From assembly GCF_012569045.1 (NCBI RefSeq), contig NZ_CP046196.1:402483-466482 (forward strand): DNA of 64,000 nt, in the 5' to 3' direction. Below the pieces are notes generated by a model. That model had not been told where the DNA came from. It searched no databases and saw nothing but the letters and a program-made list of their open reading frames with translations. The DNA comes from Enterobacteriaceae endosymbiont of Donacia sparganii. Lineage in GTDB: Bacteria; Pseudomonadota; Gammaproteobacteria; Enterobacterales; Enterobacteriaceae. The translations under genes were made by a program, and so were the position numbers. Below, in pieces: positions 37,966 to 47,777 of this stretch (the first letter of the stretch is position 1; every line of letters begins with the position of its first letter).

Positions 37966-39063
37966 ATGTCTAAAAAAAAAGTTATAATTGCAATGTCTGG
38001 AGGAGTGGATTCTTCTCTTTCTGCTTGGTTATTGATAAAACAAAATTATCAAGTAGAAGGATTATTTATGAAAAATTGGGAAGAAGATGATATAGATAAT
38101 ATATGTAATATTAAAAGAGATTTATATCACACTGAAATTATTTGTGAAAAATTAAAAATTCCTCTACATAAAATTAATTTTTCATCTGAATATTGGGATT
38201 ATGTTTTTAAAAAATTTCTTTCTGAATATAAGAAAGGACATACACCAAATCCTGATATTTTATGTAATAAAATTATTAAATTTAAATATTTTATGAATTT
38301 TGCTATTAAAAATTTAGGAGCTAATTTTATTAGTACTGGACATTATGCACGTTGTAAAAAAATAAAAAATAATTTTTTTTTATTAAAAGGAATTGATTCT
38401 GATAAAGATCAAAGTTATTTCTTATATACAATAAAAGAGAAACAACTAAAAAAAATTTTATTTCCTATAGGAGGATTAAAAAAAAAAGAAGTAAGATATT
38501 TTGCAAAAAAACTTAAATTTATAAATGCTAATAAAAAAGATTCAACAGGAATTTGTTTTATAGGAGAAAAAAATTTTCCTAATTTTTTAAATAAATATTT
38601 ATTTTCTCAATCAGGGAAAATAGTTAATATTAATGGTAAAATTATAGGTAAACATAAAGGATTAATTCATTATACTATAGGACAAAGAAAAGGAATTGGA
38701 TTAGGAGGTTCTATATTTTCTGAAAATAAACCATGGTATGTTTATAAAAAAGATATTAAAAATAATATCTTAATTACTGTACAAGATAGAAAAAATTTAT
38801 ATTTATATTATATTGGATTAATAGTTAAAAAAATTACTTGGGTTAATTTAATACCTCAAATTTTAAGAAATAAATGTACAATTAAAACTAGATATAGACA
38901 AAAAGATATTAAGTGTAAAATTACTTTTTTAAGTAAAAATAAAATTAAAGTATATTTATACTCTCCTATTTTTAGTATCACAAAAGGACAATCAGCAGTA
39001 TTTTATTATGGATCAATCTGTTTAGGAGGAGGAATTATTGAAAAAGGAATACCTTTAATTTAA
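37966..39063 (+). CDS. mnmA: tRNA-specific 2-thiouridylase MnmA
   Basis: MnmA adds sulfur at position 2 of wobble U34, complementing MnmG/MnmE on the same base; sulfur comes through IscS and the Tus relay. The 365-residue product (368 in E. coli) has the PP-loop SGGVDSS (11-17), nucleophile C100 in TPNPDILCNK, the second catalytic cysteine C197 in STGICFIGE, and IGQRKGIGLGG. All active-site residues are kept. It precedes potABC by 114 bp; in E. coli mnmA and potABCD also lie near each other, with pepT, phoPQ, purB and hflD in between. Confidence 0.96.
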   Translation: MSKKKVIIAMSGGVDSSLSAWLLIKQNYQVEGLFMKNWEEDDIDNICNIKRDLYHTEIICEKLKIPLHKINFSSEYWDYVFKKFLSEYKKGHTPNPDILCNKIIKFKYFMNFAIKNLGANFISTGHYARCKKIKNNFFLLKGIDSDKDQSYFLYTIKEKQLKKILFPIGGLKKKEVRYFAKKLKFINANKKDSTGICFIGEKNFPNFLNKYLFSQSGKIVNINGKIIGKHKGLIHYTIGQRKGIGLGGSIFSENKPWYVYKKDIKNNILITVQDRKNLYLYYIGLIVKKITWVNLIPQILRNKCTIKTRYRQKDIKCKITFLSKNKIKVYLYSPIFSITKGQSAVFYYGSICLGGGIIEKGIPLI

Positions 39064-39177
39064 CTAAATTAAATATTTTATTATTTTATTAGAAAAATAA
39101 ATTTAAATATTTAAAATTTTTATTTAGTTTTATAAATAAATAATTAGATAAAAATAATATTTTATTAGAGTAATATT

Positions 39178-40305
39178 ATGGAAAAAAAAAATTTTAAGAA
39201 TGTATTAATTAATCTTATTAATATTAATAAATCTTTTTTAGGTAAAAAAATTATTTCTAATTTAAATTTAAATATAAATAATGGAGAATTTATTACTTTA
39301 TTAGGTCCTTCTGGTTGTGGTAAAACAACTATTATTCGTTTAATAGCTGGTTTAGAAAAGGTTGATAGTGGTACTATTTTTCTAAATAAAAAAGATATAA
39401 CAAAATATCCTGCAGAAAAAAGACAAATAAATACTGTTTTTCAAAATTATGCATTATTTCCTCATATGTCTGTATTTGATAATATAGCTTTCGGATTAAG
39501 AATGCAAAAGAAAAAATATAAAGAAATAATTACTAAAGTTGAAAAAATCTTAGATATAGTACAATTAAAAAAATTTATAAATAGAAAACCCCATGAATTA
39601 TCTGGAGGACAACAACAAAGAGTTGCTATAGCTAGAGCAGTAATTAATAAACCAAAAATATTATTATTAGATGAATCATTATCAGCTTTAGATTATAGAT
39701 TACGTAAAAAAATGCAAAATGAATTAAAAGCATTACAAAGAAAATTAGGTATTACATTCATATTAGTTACACATAATCAAGAAGAAGCTTTAAGTATATC
39801 TGATCGTATTATTTTATTACGTAATGGTAAAATAGAACAAGATGGCACTCCTAGAGAAATATATGAAGAACCTAAAAATTTATTTGTGGCTAAATTTATA
39901 GGTGATATTAATATATTTAATGCTGTTATTTTGAAAAAAATTGATAATAATCAAGCACAGGTTAATTTAGAAGGTTATATATGTAATATTAAAATTCCAT
40001 TTCCTATTTTTATTAAAAAAAAAATACATGTTTTATTAAGACCGGAAGATTTAAAAATAAAAGAAATTAATTCAAATACTAATTTAACGACAGGTTTACT
40101 TGGTTATATAAAAGAAAAAAATTATAAAGGGATGACTTTAGAATCTACATTAGAACTTAATAATGGTAAAATAATTACTGTAAGTGAATTTTTTAATGAA
40201 AATGATCCTTATGTAGATCATTATCTTAATCAAAAAATGTTAATAAATTGGGTTAAAACATGGGAGGTTGTATTACCTTATGAAAAAAATAATGGAATAT
40301 ATTAA
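39178..40305 (+). CDS. potA: Spermidine/putrescine ABC transporter ATPase PotA
   Basis: PotA powers polyamine import with the PotB and PotC permeases. The 375-residue ATPase (378 in E. coli) has Walker A GPSGCGKT (43-50), Q-loop [13 protein letters not shown], signature LSGGQQQR (141-148), Walker B LLLDES (162-167), switch [10 protein letters not shown], and a C-terminal regulatory domain with LLRPEDLK. All ATPase motifs are intact. It overlaps potB by 26 bp. The operon lacks potD, the periplasmic binding protein that E. coli PotABC needs. Confidence 0.95.
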   Translation: MEKKNFKNVLINLININKSFLGKKIISNLNLNINNGEFITLLGPSGCGKTTIIRLIAGLEKVDSGTIFLNKKDITKYPAEKRQINTVFQNYALFPHMSVFDNIAFGLRMQKKKYKEIITKVEKILDIVQLKKFINRKPHELSGGQQQRVAIARAVINKPKILLLDESLSALDYRLRKKMQNELKALQRKLGITFILVTHNQEEALSISDRIILLRNGKIEQDGTPREIYEEPKNLFVAKFIGDINIFNAVILKKIDNNQAQVNLEGYICNIKIPFPIFIKKKIHVLLRPEDLKIKEINSNTNLTTGLLGYIKEKNYKGMTLESTLELNNGKIITVSEFFNENDPYVDHYLNQKMLINWVKTWEVVLPYEKNNGIY

Positions 40306-41146
40306 AAAAATTATAATTTTTTTAATTTTAAGTTGGTTATTATTATTTATTTTTTTACCTAATATTATTATAATTATAATTAGTTTTTTAAAAAAAGATA
40401 ATTTTAATTTAATTATATTTAAATTTTCTTTTAATAATTATTTAAAATTATTAGATTTTTTATATATTAAAGTATTTATAAATACTTTACTTATTTCATT
40501 TATTACAACATTAATATGTCTTTTAATAGGTTACCCATTTGCATGGTGTTTAACAAAAATATCTCTTAAAAAGCGATCATTAATGTTATTTTTTTTATTT
40601 TTACCATTTTGGGTTAATTCTTTAATTAGAATATATTGTTTAAAAATGTTTTTAGGAATTAATGGATGGTTTAATCATATTTTACTTTATTTTAAAATTA
40701 TTAATAATCCTATTTATATAATTTATACTCCTACCGCTGTTATTTTAGGATTAATATATATTTTATTACCTTTTATGATAGTACCTATATATTCTAGTTT
40801 TGAAAAACTAGATAAATTTTATATAGAAGCTGCTAAAGATTTAGGTGCTCAATATTGGAAAATTTTTTTTTACATAATTATACCATTAACTACTTCAGGA
40901 ATAATTGCAGGATGTCTTTTAGTTTTTTTATCTAGTATGGGTATGTTTTATATTTCTGATTTAATGGGAGGTGCTAAAAATTTATTAATAGGAAATATTA
41001 TTAAAAATCAATTTTTAAATATTAGAGATTGGCCTTTAGGAGCTGCAACTAGCACAATAATAACATTATTTACGGGTATTTTTTTAATATTATATTTTAA
41101 ATTTATTAATTTTCTAAATAAAAAGGAATTTAAAAAAAATGTTTAA
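40280..41146 (+). CDS. potB: Spermidine/putrescine ABC transporter permease PotB
   Basis: PotB is one of two inner-membrane permeases of the polyamine importer. I choose the ATG at 40280, with GGGAGG 13 nt upstream inside the end of potA, over an in-frame TTG at 40268; it gives 288 residues. Six membrane segments, [26 protein letters not shown], and the ATPase-contact EAA loop [21 protein letters not shown] are seen, then [31 protein letters not shown], which is specific to PotB. Its end overlaps potC by 8 bp, so the three genes are translationally coupled. Confidence 0.94.
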   Translation: MKKIMEYIKKIIIFLILSWLLLFIFLPNIIIIIISFLKKDNFNLIIFKFSFNNYLKLLDFLYIKVFINTLLISFITTLICLLIGYPFAWCLTKISLKKRSLMLFFLFLPFWVNSLIRIYCLKMFLGINGWFNHILLYFKIINNPIYIIYTPTAVILGLIYILLPFMIVPIYSSFEKLDKFYIEAAKDLGAQYWKIFFYIIIPLTTSGIIAGCLLVFLSSMGMFYISDLMGGAKNLLIGNIIKNQFLNIRDWPLGAATSTIITLFTGIFLILYFKFINFLNKKEFKKNV

Positions 41147-41939
41147 ATATATTTGTAGAACTATTTTTATAAATTTAATTTATCTTTGGTTTTATATACC
41201 AATTATTCTTTTAATAATAAACTCTTTTAATAAATCAAGTTTTGGAATTATATGGCAAGGATTTAGTTTAAAATGGTATTATTTAATCATGCATAATTCC
41301 TCTTTATTAGAAGTTACATATCATTCTTTATGTATTGGTATTATTACTGCAACTTTTACAACTTTTATGGGATTACTAATAGCTATATCATTATATTATT
41401 ATAATACACATATTAAATCTTTTATAAGTACTTTATTATTTATAGTAATAATTTCTCCTGATATTGTAATGGGTATTTCTTTATTATTATTATTTATTTT
41501 TTTAAATTTTTCTTTAGGATTTTGGTCTTTATTATTTTCACATATTACATTTTGTTTACCATATGTAGTAATTAATATTAATTCTAGATTACAAAATTTT
41601 GATAATCGTATAATAGAAGCTGCAAAAGATTTAGGAGCTAATGAAATGATTATTTTAACCAAAATCATATTTCCTATGATATTACCTTCTATTTTTTCTA
41701 GTTGGTTATTAAGTTTTGCTTTATCTCTAGATGATATAACAATATCAACATTTGTAACAGGACCTGAATATGAAACACTTCCTTTAAAAATTTATTCAAT
41801 GGCAAAAATAGGTATGACTCCTGAAATTAATGTTTTAGTAACTATATTAATAATTATATCTTTATCTTTAGTAATTATAAGTAGAATTATTTTAGGAAAA
41901 TATAAATCATATAATGAAATTACTTCTTTATTAGATTAA
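41139..41939 (+). CDS. potC: Spermidine/putrescine ABC transporter permease PotC
   Basis: PotC is the second permease of the polyamine importer. The 266-residue product (264 in E. coli) has six predicted membrane helices, GIIWQGFSLKWYYLIMHNSSL, SPDIVMGISLLLLF, GFWSLLFSHITFCLPYVVI, and the EAA loop [20 protein letters not shown], then SLDDITISTFVTGPEYETLPLKIYSM. Full length and without disruption. It ends 19 bp before the convergent mutM; potD should follow here but does not. Confidence 0.95.
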   Translation: MFKYICRTIFINLIYLWFYIPIILLIINSFNKSSFGIIWQGFSLKWYYLIMHNSSLLEVTYHSLCIGIITATFTTFMGLLIAISLYYYNTHIKSFISTLLFIVIISPDIVMGISLLLLFIFLNFSLGFWSLLFSHITFCLPYVVININSRLQNFDNRIIEAAKDLGANEMIILTKIIFPMILPSIFSSWLLSFALSLDDITISTFVTGPEYETLPLKIYSMAKIGMTPEINVLVTILIIISLSLVIISRIILGKYKSYNEITSLLD

Positions 41940-41958
41940 TTTTTTATTAAATAAAAAA
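41940..41958. terminator. Candidate A/T palindrome filling the potC-mutM gap
   Basis: The whole 19-bp gap between the two convergent stops is an inverted repeat: TTTTTTATT, one A, AATAAAAAA. It provides T runs in both directions, so it may act as a minimal shared terminator, but a stem without G or C is weak. Confidence 0.35.
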
Positions 41959-42777
41959 TTAAATTTGACATTTATTACAAAAAAAAGTACTTCTGTTCCT
42001 CTGTATTATTTTAATAATTTTTTTTTTACATATTTTACATAATTTATTTTGTCTGCCATATACAAAAAAATATTTAGAATAAGTTCCATTATTATTATTA
42101 GGTAATTTATAATTATTTATAGTGGAACCACCACATTTTATTGACTTATATAAAATATATTTAATTTTTTTTACTAAAATTGTAATTTCTTTTAAACTTA
42201 AAGTATTTGATATGCGAATAGGTAATATTTTTGATAAAAATAAAGATTCATTAGCATATATATTACCTATACCTGTTACTATTTTATTATCCATTATTAA
42301 TATTTTAATAGAAATATTTTTTTTTTTAGTAAAATTATATAAATATAAATTATTAAATTTATTTTTTAGTGGTTCAAGTCCTAATTTTTTTAAAAATATA
42401 TTTTTTTCATAATTTTTTTTTTCCCATAACCAAAACCCAAATCTTCTAATATCTGTATATCGTAAAATTATATTTTTACTTATAATTAAGTCAATATGAT
42501 CATGTTTATCATATGAAAAAATATTTTGATTATTTATAATTGATAATTTACCTGTCATCCCTAAATGTATAATAATAGTATTATTAAATAAAATTAATAA
42601 AATATATCTTCCTCTTCTCTTAATATTTAAGATTTTTTGATTCTTTATTGTAATAATATCATCAGGAATAATATATCTTAATTTTTTATTTCTTACTATA
42701 GAATAGTTTATTTTCTTTCCTTTTAAAAAAGGTTTTATCATATTTTTAATTACTTCTACTTCAGGTAGTTCAGGCAT
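41959..42777 (-). CDS. mutM: Formamidopyrimidine-DNA glycosylase MutM (Fpg)
   Basis: MutM removes 8-oxoguanine and formamidopyrimidines and cuts the abasic site. The 272-residue product (269 in E. coli) begins MPELPEVEVIKN with the catalytic Pro and Glu right after Met, has HLGMTGKLS with the conserved lysine, GIGNIYANESLFLSKI, the YGRQNKLC start of the zinc finger and its four cysteines (CKIC, CNKC). Complete. It lies 5 bp after mnmE, probably co-transcribed; in E. coli it follows rpmG, so it has moved. Confidence 0.96.
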   Translation of the reverse strand: MPELPEVEVIKNMIKPFLKGKKINYSIVRNKKLRYIIPDDIITIKNQKILNIKRRGRYILLILFNNTIIIHLGMTGKLSIINNQNIFSYDKHDHIDLIISKNIILRYTDIRRFGFWLWEKKNYEKNIFLKKLGLEPLKNKFNNLYLYNFTKKKNISIKILIMDNKIVTGIGNIYANESLFLSKILPIRISNTLSLKEITILVKKIKYILYKSIKCGGSTINNYKLPNNNNGTYSKYFFVYGRQNKLCKICKKKIIKIIQRNRSTFFCNKCQI

Positions 42778-42782
42778 AAAAT

Positions 42783-44147
42783 TTATTTACCAATACAAAA
42801 TTGAGAAAAAATACTGTTTAATAAATCTTCAGAAGTAAATTTACCAGTAATAGAATCTAATTCTTTTTGTATTAAATTTAAATCTTCTGATAATAACTCT
42901 ATTGATAATGTATCTAAAAAATTTTTTTTTCCCTTTATAAGATATTTATATATTAAATTTAAAGAATTTAAATATCTTTCTTTTGCTGTAAATTGATCTT
43001 CAATGTTATTAGTATATGTAATTTTTTCTTTTATAAAATTCATTAAAATTGAAATTCCCTTTTTTTTTTTTATTGATAATTTTATAATTACATAATCATT
43101 ATTATATATTATTTCAGGAAGATTATTTGTTATATCTATTTTATTACGTATAATTATAATAGGAATATTTTTTATAAATTTTTTTAAATAATCATTAATA
43201 ATTTTAGATAAATCTTTTTGTGAAATTTGATCTTCTACTACTAAAAATAAATAATTAGAATTTTTAATTTCTTTAAAAATTTTTTTAATACCTAAAATTT
43301 CAATTTGATTACTAGTATTTCTAATACCAGCAGTATCTATAATTTCTATTGGAACTGAATTTATATAAATATTTTCATGTAAAATATCTCTAGTTGTCCC
43401 AGGAATATTAGTTACTATAGAAATATTTTTATTAGTAATTAAATTCATTAAACTAGATTTACCAGAATTAGGAGGGCCAATTAACATTATTTTAATTCCT
43501 TCTTTAATCCTTATACCATTTTTTACATATTTGATAATATTTATTAAATATTTTGATAATTTTTCTAATTTTATTAGAATTTTTTTACAAAAAAAAGAAA
43601 AATTTAATTCATAATTAAATTCAAGAAAAGATTCTATTTGTACTCTTAATTGAATAATTATTTTTTTAAAATTATTTAATAATAATGAAAATTTACCATT
43701 CATTAAATTCATTGCTGAAAATACAGCTGCTTTTGAATTAGCTGTAATAATATCAGCAATTGCTTCAGCTTGAGTTAAGTCTATTTTTTTATTTAAAAAA
43801 GCTCTTTTAGAAAATTCTCCTGGAGAGGCAATTCTAATATCAGGTATATTAATAATATCATTTATTAATAAATCCATTAATATGGAATTTCCATGACATT
43901 GTAATTCTAAAATATCTTCTCCAGTAAATGAAAAAGGTTTAGGAAACCATAATACAATACCTTTATCTATTATTTTATTTTTATAAAAAAAAGACAAATA
44001 ATTTGCATATCTTGGTTTAATATAAGTCAATTTTAATGTGTATTTGATTACATCTATTACTTTATTACCAGATATTCTTATAATTCCTATACTTCCCTTA
44101 CCTAAGGGAGTTGCTCTTGCTATTATTGTATCTGTTTGTTTTTCCAT
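42783..44147 (-). CDS. mnmE: tRNA modification GTPase MnmE (TrmE)
   Basis: MnmE works with MnmG on wobble U34. The 454-residue protein (454 in E. coli) has the N-terminal folate-binding domain (IARATPLGKGSIGIIRISG), a helical domain, and an inserted G domain with G1 GPPNSGKS (224-231), G2 IPGTTRD, G3 DTAGIR (271-276) and G4 NKID. The C-terminal FCIGK with the essential cysteine is kept. It sits between yidC (34 bp) and mutM (5 bp), continuing the conserved rpmH-rnpA-yidC-mnmE order. Confidence 0.97.
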   Translation of the reverse strand: MEKQTDTIIARATPLGKGSIGIIRISGNKVIDVIKYTLKLTYIKPRYANYLSFFYKNKIIDKGIVLWFPKPFSFTGEDILELQCHGNSILMDLLINDIINIPDIRIASPGEFSKRAFLNKKIDLTQAEAIADIITANSKAAVFSAMNLMNGKFSLLLNNFKKIIIQLRVQIESFLEFNYELNFSFFCKKILIKLEKLSKYLINIIKYVKNGIRIKEGIKIMLIGPPNSGKSSLMNLITNKNISIVTNIPGTTRDILHENIYINSVPIEIIDTAGIRNTSNQIEILGIKKIFKEIKNSNYLFLVVEDQISQKDLSKIINDYLKKFIKNIPIIIIRNKIDITNNLPEIIYNNDYVIIKLSIKKKKGISILMNFIKEKITYTNNIEDQFTAKERYLNSLNLIYKYLIKGKKNFLDTLSIELLSEDLNLIQKELDSITGKFTSEDLLNSIFSQFCIGK

Positions 44148-44181
44148 AATTTTATAAATTTAATGATTAAATTAAATAATT

Positions 44182-45798
44182 TTAATTGTTTATTTTATAA
44201 AAAATTAGTTTTTGTTGTAAAATAGTTATTAAATTATTTACTATATAATATAAAACTAAACCAGAAGGAATCCATAAAAAAAATAAACTAAAAATAATAG
44301 GCATTATATATGCTAATTTTTTTTGTATAGGATCAATATCATAATTATTTTGAGAAATTAATTGAATTATAAACATAGTAATACTCATTATAATAGGTAA
44401 AATATAATATGGATCTTCTGAAGATAAATCTTTAATCCAAAAAACAAAAGGAGCATGTCTTAATTCTATAGAACTAGTTAATACATAATATAAAGCTAAA
44501 AAAATTGGCATTTGTATTATAAAAGGAATAAAACCAGAAAATGGATTTAAATTTTCTTTTTTATATAATAAAATCATTTCTTTACTAAAACGTTCTTTAT
44601 CATTACCAAAAATTTCTTTAATTTTTTTAATTTGTGGTTGTAATAAATTTATTTTAGCAATAGTAATATATTGTTTTTTAGATAATGGATATGTTATTAA
44701 CCGTATTATAATAGTAGTTATAATTATAGAAAAACCCCAATTTCCTATTAAATTAAATAATAAATTTAATAATTTAAATAATGGTTTTGATAAAAACCAA
44801 AAGAAGCCATAATCTATGGTTAGATCTAAAAAAGGTGCAATTTTAGAAATTTTTTCTTGAATTTTAGGTCCTATCCATAATTTAGATAAAAAATTATGTT
44901 TTTGTCCTGGTAAAATTAAGTAATTAGAAGATTTAAAACCAACACTTATGATATTATTAAATAATTTTTTTATATATATAGTATTTTCTTTAGGAAGATT
45001 TGGAATTATCCAAACTGAAGTAAAATATTTTTGTAATATAGCTATCCATCCTTTATTAGTGTTAATATTTATATTTTTGAAAATATTAGAAAATTTATAT
45101 TTTTTAAATTTATTATTTTCTGTAGAAAAAGCTATGTTATCAAATATTTTAGAAGTAATATTACTATATTTTTTATCTAAGTATTTTTTAGGTGTATTAA
45201 TAGATTTATCTATCTGTCCAAATATACCTATATTAATAGGTTTTTGAGTTTTATTAAAAATTTGATGATTAATATTTATTAAATAGCTACCTCTGACAAA
45301 AGTAAATACTTTAACATATAAAATATTATTTTTTATAAAAAATAAAGGAACTCTTAATATTTTTTTATTCTTTTTTAATTTAAAATAATTTGATTTTATA
45401 AAAAATTTAGAATTTTTGTAAAAATCCTTAATTTTTTTTATATTATCTTCTTTAATTATACCACTTTTTACTTGATATATAAAATCAGAATTTTTTCTCA
45501 ATAAAATAAGAAATTTTTTAGAATTTAATTTGTCTAAATAATCTAATAATTGTACTTGTTCAATAGTACCTCCATAAGGATTAATATATAAAATAAATTT
45601 ATCAGTTTTAATTACAATACGATTATTTCTAATAATATTAGAAGATTTTTGATATTTATCATCTATATTTATAATATTTTTATTGCTAATTTTATTATTA
45701 TTATTTCCTATATAATTATATATTTTTTGCCAATTACTTAAAATAATAAAACTAAATAAACAAAAAATAATTAAAAGAATATTATTTTTTGAATTCAT
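44182..45798 (-). CDS. yidC: Membrane protein insertase YidC
   Basis: YidC inserts and folds inner-membrane proteins, alone or with SecYEG. The 538-residue product (548 in E. coli) has a start membrane anchor (ILLIIFCLFSFIILSNW), a large periplasmic domain that has drifted much toward Asn/Lys, and the conserved C-terminal five-helix core: GNWGFSIIITTIIIRLITYPL, the cytoplasmic loop with NPFSGFIPFIIQMPIFLALYYVL, and WIPSGLVLYYIVNNL. The hydrophilic-groove arginine lies in the first of these. yidD, normally between rnpA and yidC, is missing; 117 bp of non-coding sequence is in its place. Confidence 0.96.
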   Translation of the reverse strand: MNSKNNILLIIFCLFSFIILSNWQKIYNYIGNNNNKISNKNIINIDDKYQKSSNIIRNNRIVIKTDKFILYINPYGGTIEQVQLLDYLDKLNSKKFLILLRKNSDFIYQVKSGIIKEDNIKKIKDFYKNSKFFIKSNYFKLKKNKKILRVPLFFIKNNILYVKVFTFVRGSYLININHQIFNKTQKPINIGIFGQIDKSINTPKKYLDKKYSNITSKIFDNIAFSTENNKFKKYKFSNIFKNININTNKGWIAILQKYFTSVWIIPNLPKENTIYIKKLFNNIISVGFKSSNYLILPGQKHNFLSKLWIGPKIQEKISKIAPFLDLTIDYGFFWFLSKPLFKLLNLLFNLIGNWGFSIIITTIIIRLITYPLSKKQYITIAKINLLQPQIKKIKEIFGNDKERFSKEMILLYKKENLNPFSGFIPFIIQMPIFLALYYVLTSSIELRHAPFVFWIKDLSSEDPYYILPIIMSITMFIIQLISQNNYDIDPIQKKLAYIMPIIFSLFFLWIPSGLVLYYIVNNLITILQQKLIFYKINN

Positions 45799-45915
45799 TA
45801 TTTATATTCTCATTTTAATTTATTTAATAAAATAAAATTAATTATAACTTAAAATTAATAATTTAGTTTAATTTTTAATATTATTTCTAATAAAAACTAT
45901 ATTTTTTAAAAAAAA

Positions 45916-46263
45916 TTATTTTTTTTTAAAAAAATTCCATATATTTTCTAAATTTTTTTTAAAATAAAAATTATTAATTTTTAATATATTTTTATTTTTT
46001 ATAATAAAAATATAGTCCATAATTAAAAATGAATATTGATTTAAACGAAAATATTCACGAATAATTCTTTTAAATTTATTTCTAATATTTGTTTTATAAA
46101 TTATTTTTTTAGGTATAATTATACCTACACGAGAATATTTAATTTTATTGAACTTACTTAAAATAATAAAAAATTCATTATGTAATTTTTTAGAATTACT
46201 AAATATAAGATTAAAATTTAATGAAGTTAAACGTTTTTTTTTAGAAAAATCTAAATTGTTCAC
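45916..46263 (-). CDS. rnpA: Ribonuclease P protein component
   Basis: RnpA is the protein cofactor of RNase P, which matures tRNA 5' ends. The 115-residue product (119 in E. coli) starts at a GTG, as in E. coli, 3 bp after the rpmH stop. The RNR motif appears as IRNKFKRIIREYFR and the aromatic binding cleft as RLTSLNFNLIFSNSKK; RVGIIIPKK is also conserved. Sequence outside these blocks is poor in identity but position between rpmH and yidC settles the call. The RNA subunit gene is not in the window. Confidence 0.93.
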   Translation of the reverse strand: MNNLDFSKKKRLTSLNFNLIFSNSKKLHNEFFIILSKFNKIKYSRVGIIIPKKIIYKTNIRNKFKRIIREYFRLNQYSFLIMDYIFIIKNKNILKINNFYFKKNLENIWNFFKKK

Positions 46264-46266
46264 TTT

Positions 46267-46419
46267 TTATTTAAATTTTTTATCTGATATACTTAAATAA
46301 ATACGTTTTTTAGCACGGCGACGACTTATTATTTGTCTTCCATTTTTTGTTTTCATTCTATTTCTAAAACCATGAGTTCTTTTTTTTTTTAATATAGATG
46401 GTTGAAAAGTGCGTTTCAT
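46267..46419 (-). CDS. rpmH: 50S ribosomal protein L34
   Basis: This 50-codon gene encodes L34 (46 residues in E. coli). The sequence begins [19 protein letters not shown], then [20 protein letters not shown], and has a slightly longer tail ending SDKKFK. It is the first gene of rpmH-rnpA-yidC-mnmE-mutM on the minus strand and is divergent from dnaN, the position where dnaA would normally stand being empty. Confidence 0.95.
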   Translation of the reverse strand: MKRTFQPSILKKKRTHGFRNRMKTKNGRQIISRRRAKKRIYLSISDKKFK

Positions 46420-46558
46420 AAAATTAACACCCATACATATTCTATAATATGCTTATTATTACATAAAATAAATATTTTATATATATTTATTTATAAATTT
46501 TTAAAATAAATAATAATTATTATTAATTATTTAATTTAAATTATTAAATAATATATTA

Positions 46559-46567
46559 TGGTATAAT
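46559..46567 (+). promoter_or_regulatory. Candidate extended -10 promoter for dnaN-gyrB
   Basis: TGGTATAAT is a perfect extended -10 element (TGN followed by TATAAT) placed 47 bp before the dnaN ATG in the rpmH-dnaN gap. No good -35 hexamer lies at the expected distance, which is usual for extended -10 promoters. In relatives dnaN is driven largely from dnaA promoters; with dnaA gone a local promoter is needed. Confidence 0.5.
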
Positions 46568-46614
46568 TATAAATAAAAATTTATATTATAATTTTTTTCT
46601 AAAAAATAAAAATT

Positions 46615-47736
46615 ATGGAAAATAATATTATTATTAATCGTGAATTATTAATTAAACCATTACAATATGTAACAAATATTATTAATAACAGATCTATATA
46701 TCCTAATATTAGTAATATTTTAGTAGAAATTTTAGATAATGGAATAATTTTTTTTAAAAGTACTAATCTAGAAATAGAAATCACTTCTTTTATTAAAAAT
46801 AAAGATAATAAAAAAAAATATTCTATTATTATTCAAGGAAAAAAATTTTATAATATATGTCGTAGTTTACCTAAAAATCATGATATAAAAATATTATTTG
46901 ATAAAAATAAAGCTATTATATCATCAAAAAAATGTTATTTTATAATATCTACTTTACCAGCAGATAATTTTCCTACTATAGATTTTTTAAAACATGATAT
47001 AGAATTTAATTTAAAAAATAAAATAATAAAAAAATTTATACATGCTACTTATTTTTCAATAGCAGATAATGATGTAAGAAAATATTTAAATGGATTATTA
47101 TTACAAATTAAAAATAATATTTTAAATATTGTATCAACTGATGGTCATAGATTATCTATTTATAATTATATTATAAATACAAAAATTATTGATTATTATG
47201 CTATAATACCTAGAAAAAGTGTATTTGAATTATTTAAATTAGTGAATAATACTGACGAATTAGTTAATATTAAAATTAATAACAATAATATTTGTTTTAT
47301 TTTTAAAAATTTAAAATTTATATCTAAATTAATTAAAAGTAATTTTCCTGATTATAAAAAAATTATACCTAAATTTTTCTATAAAATTGTTAAAATTAAT
47401 CGTATAAAATTTAAAAATTCTTTAAATAGAATTTCTATTCTAGTAAATGAAAGAACTAAAGGAGTAACATTATTATTTAATAATAACTATTTAAAAATAT
47501 TTAGCATTAATATTAATAATGAAAAAGCTGAAGAAATATTAAAAATAGAAAAATATAATAATGAAGAAAAATACGATATCAGTATATCTTTAAATATTAA
47601 TTATTTAATTGATGTAATTAATATACTAGAAAGTGACATTATTAAAATCTCTTTTATTAATAATATTTCTACTATTCGTATAGAAGATAATTATGATAAA
47701 AATAAAATTTATTTAATAATGCCCATGAAAATTTAA
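46615..47736 (+). CDS. dnaN: DNA polymerase III beta subunit (sliding clamp)
   Basis: DnaN is the ring clamp that tethers polymerase III and many repair proteins to DNA. The 373-residue product (366 in E. coli) shows the three-fold repeat of clamp domains; recognisable blocks are LLIKPLQYVTNII with NISNILVEI, ISTLPADNFPTI, YFSIADNDVRKYLNGLLL, STDGHRLSIY, and the C-terminal YLIMPMKI, equivalent to the E. coli YVVMPMRL end that lines the partner pocket. It is the first gene after the missing dnaA, and 41 bp before gyrB where recF should be. Confidence 0.95.
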   Translation: MENNIIINRELLIKPLQYVTNIINNRSIYPNISNILVEILDNGIIFFKSTNLEIEITSFIKNKDNKKKYSIIIQGKKFYNICRSLPKNHDIKILFDKNKAIISSKKCYFIISTLPADNFPTIDFLKHDIEFNLKNKIIKKFIHATYFSIADNDVRKYLNGLLLQIKNNILNIVSTDGHRLSIYNYIINTKIIDYYAIIPRKSVFELFKLVNNTDELVNIKINNNNICFIFKNLKFISKLIKSNFPDYKKIIPKFFYKIVKINRIKFKNSLNRISILVNERTKGVTLLFNNNYLKIFSININNEKAEEILKIEKYNNEEKYDISISLNINYLIDVINILESDIIKISFINNISTIRIEDNYDKNKIYLIMPMKI

Positions 47737-47777
47737 AAATAATACTTAATATTATATAAAAAAAATGAGAGTGAAAT

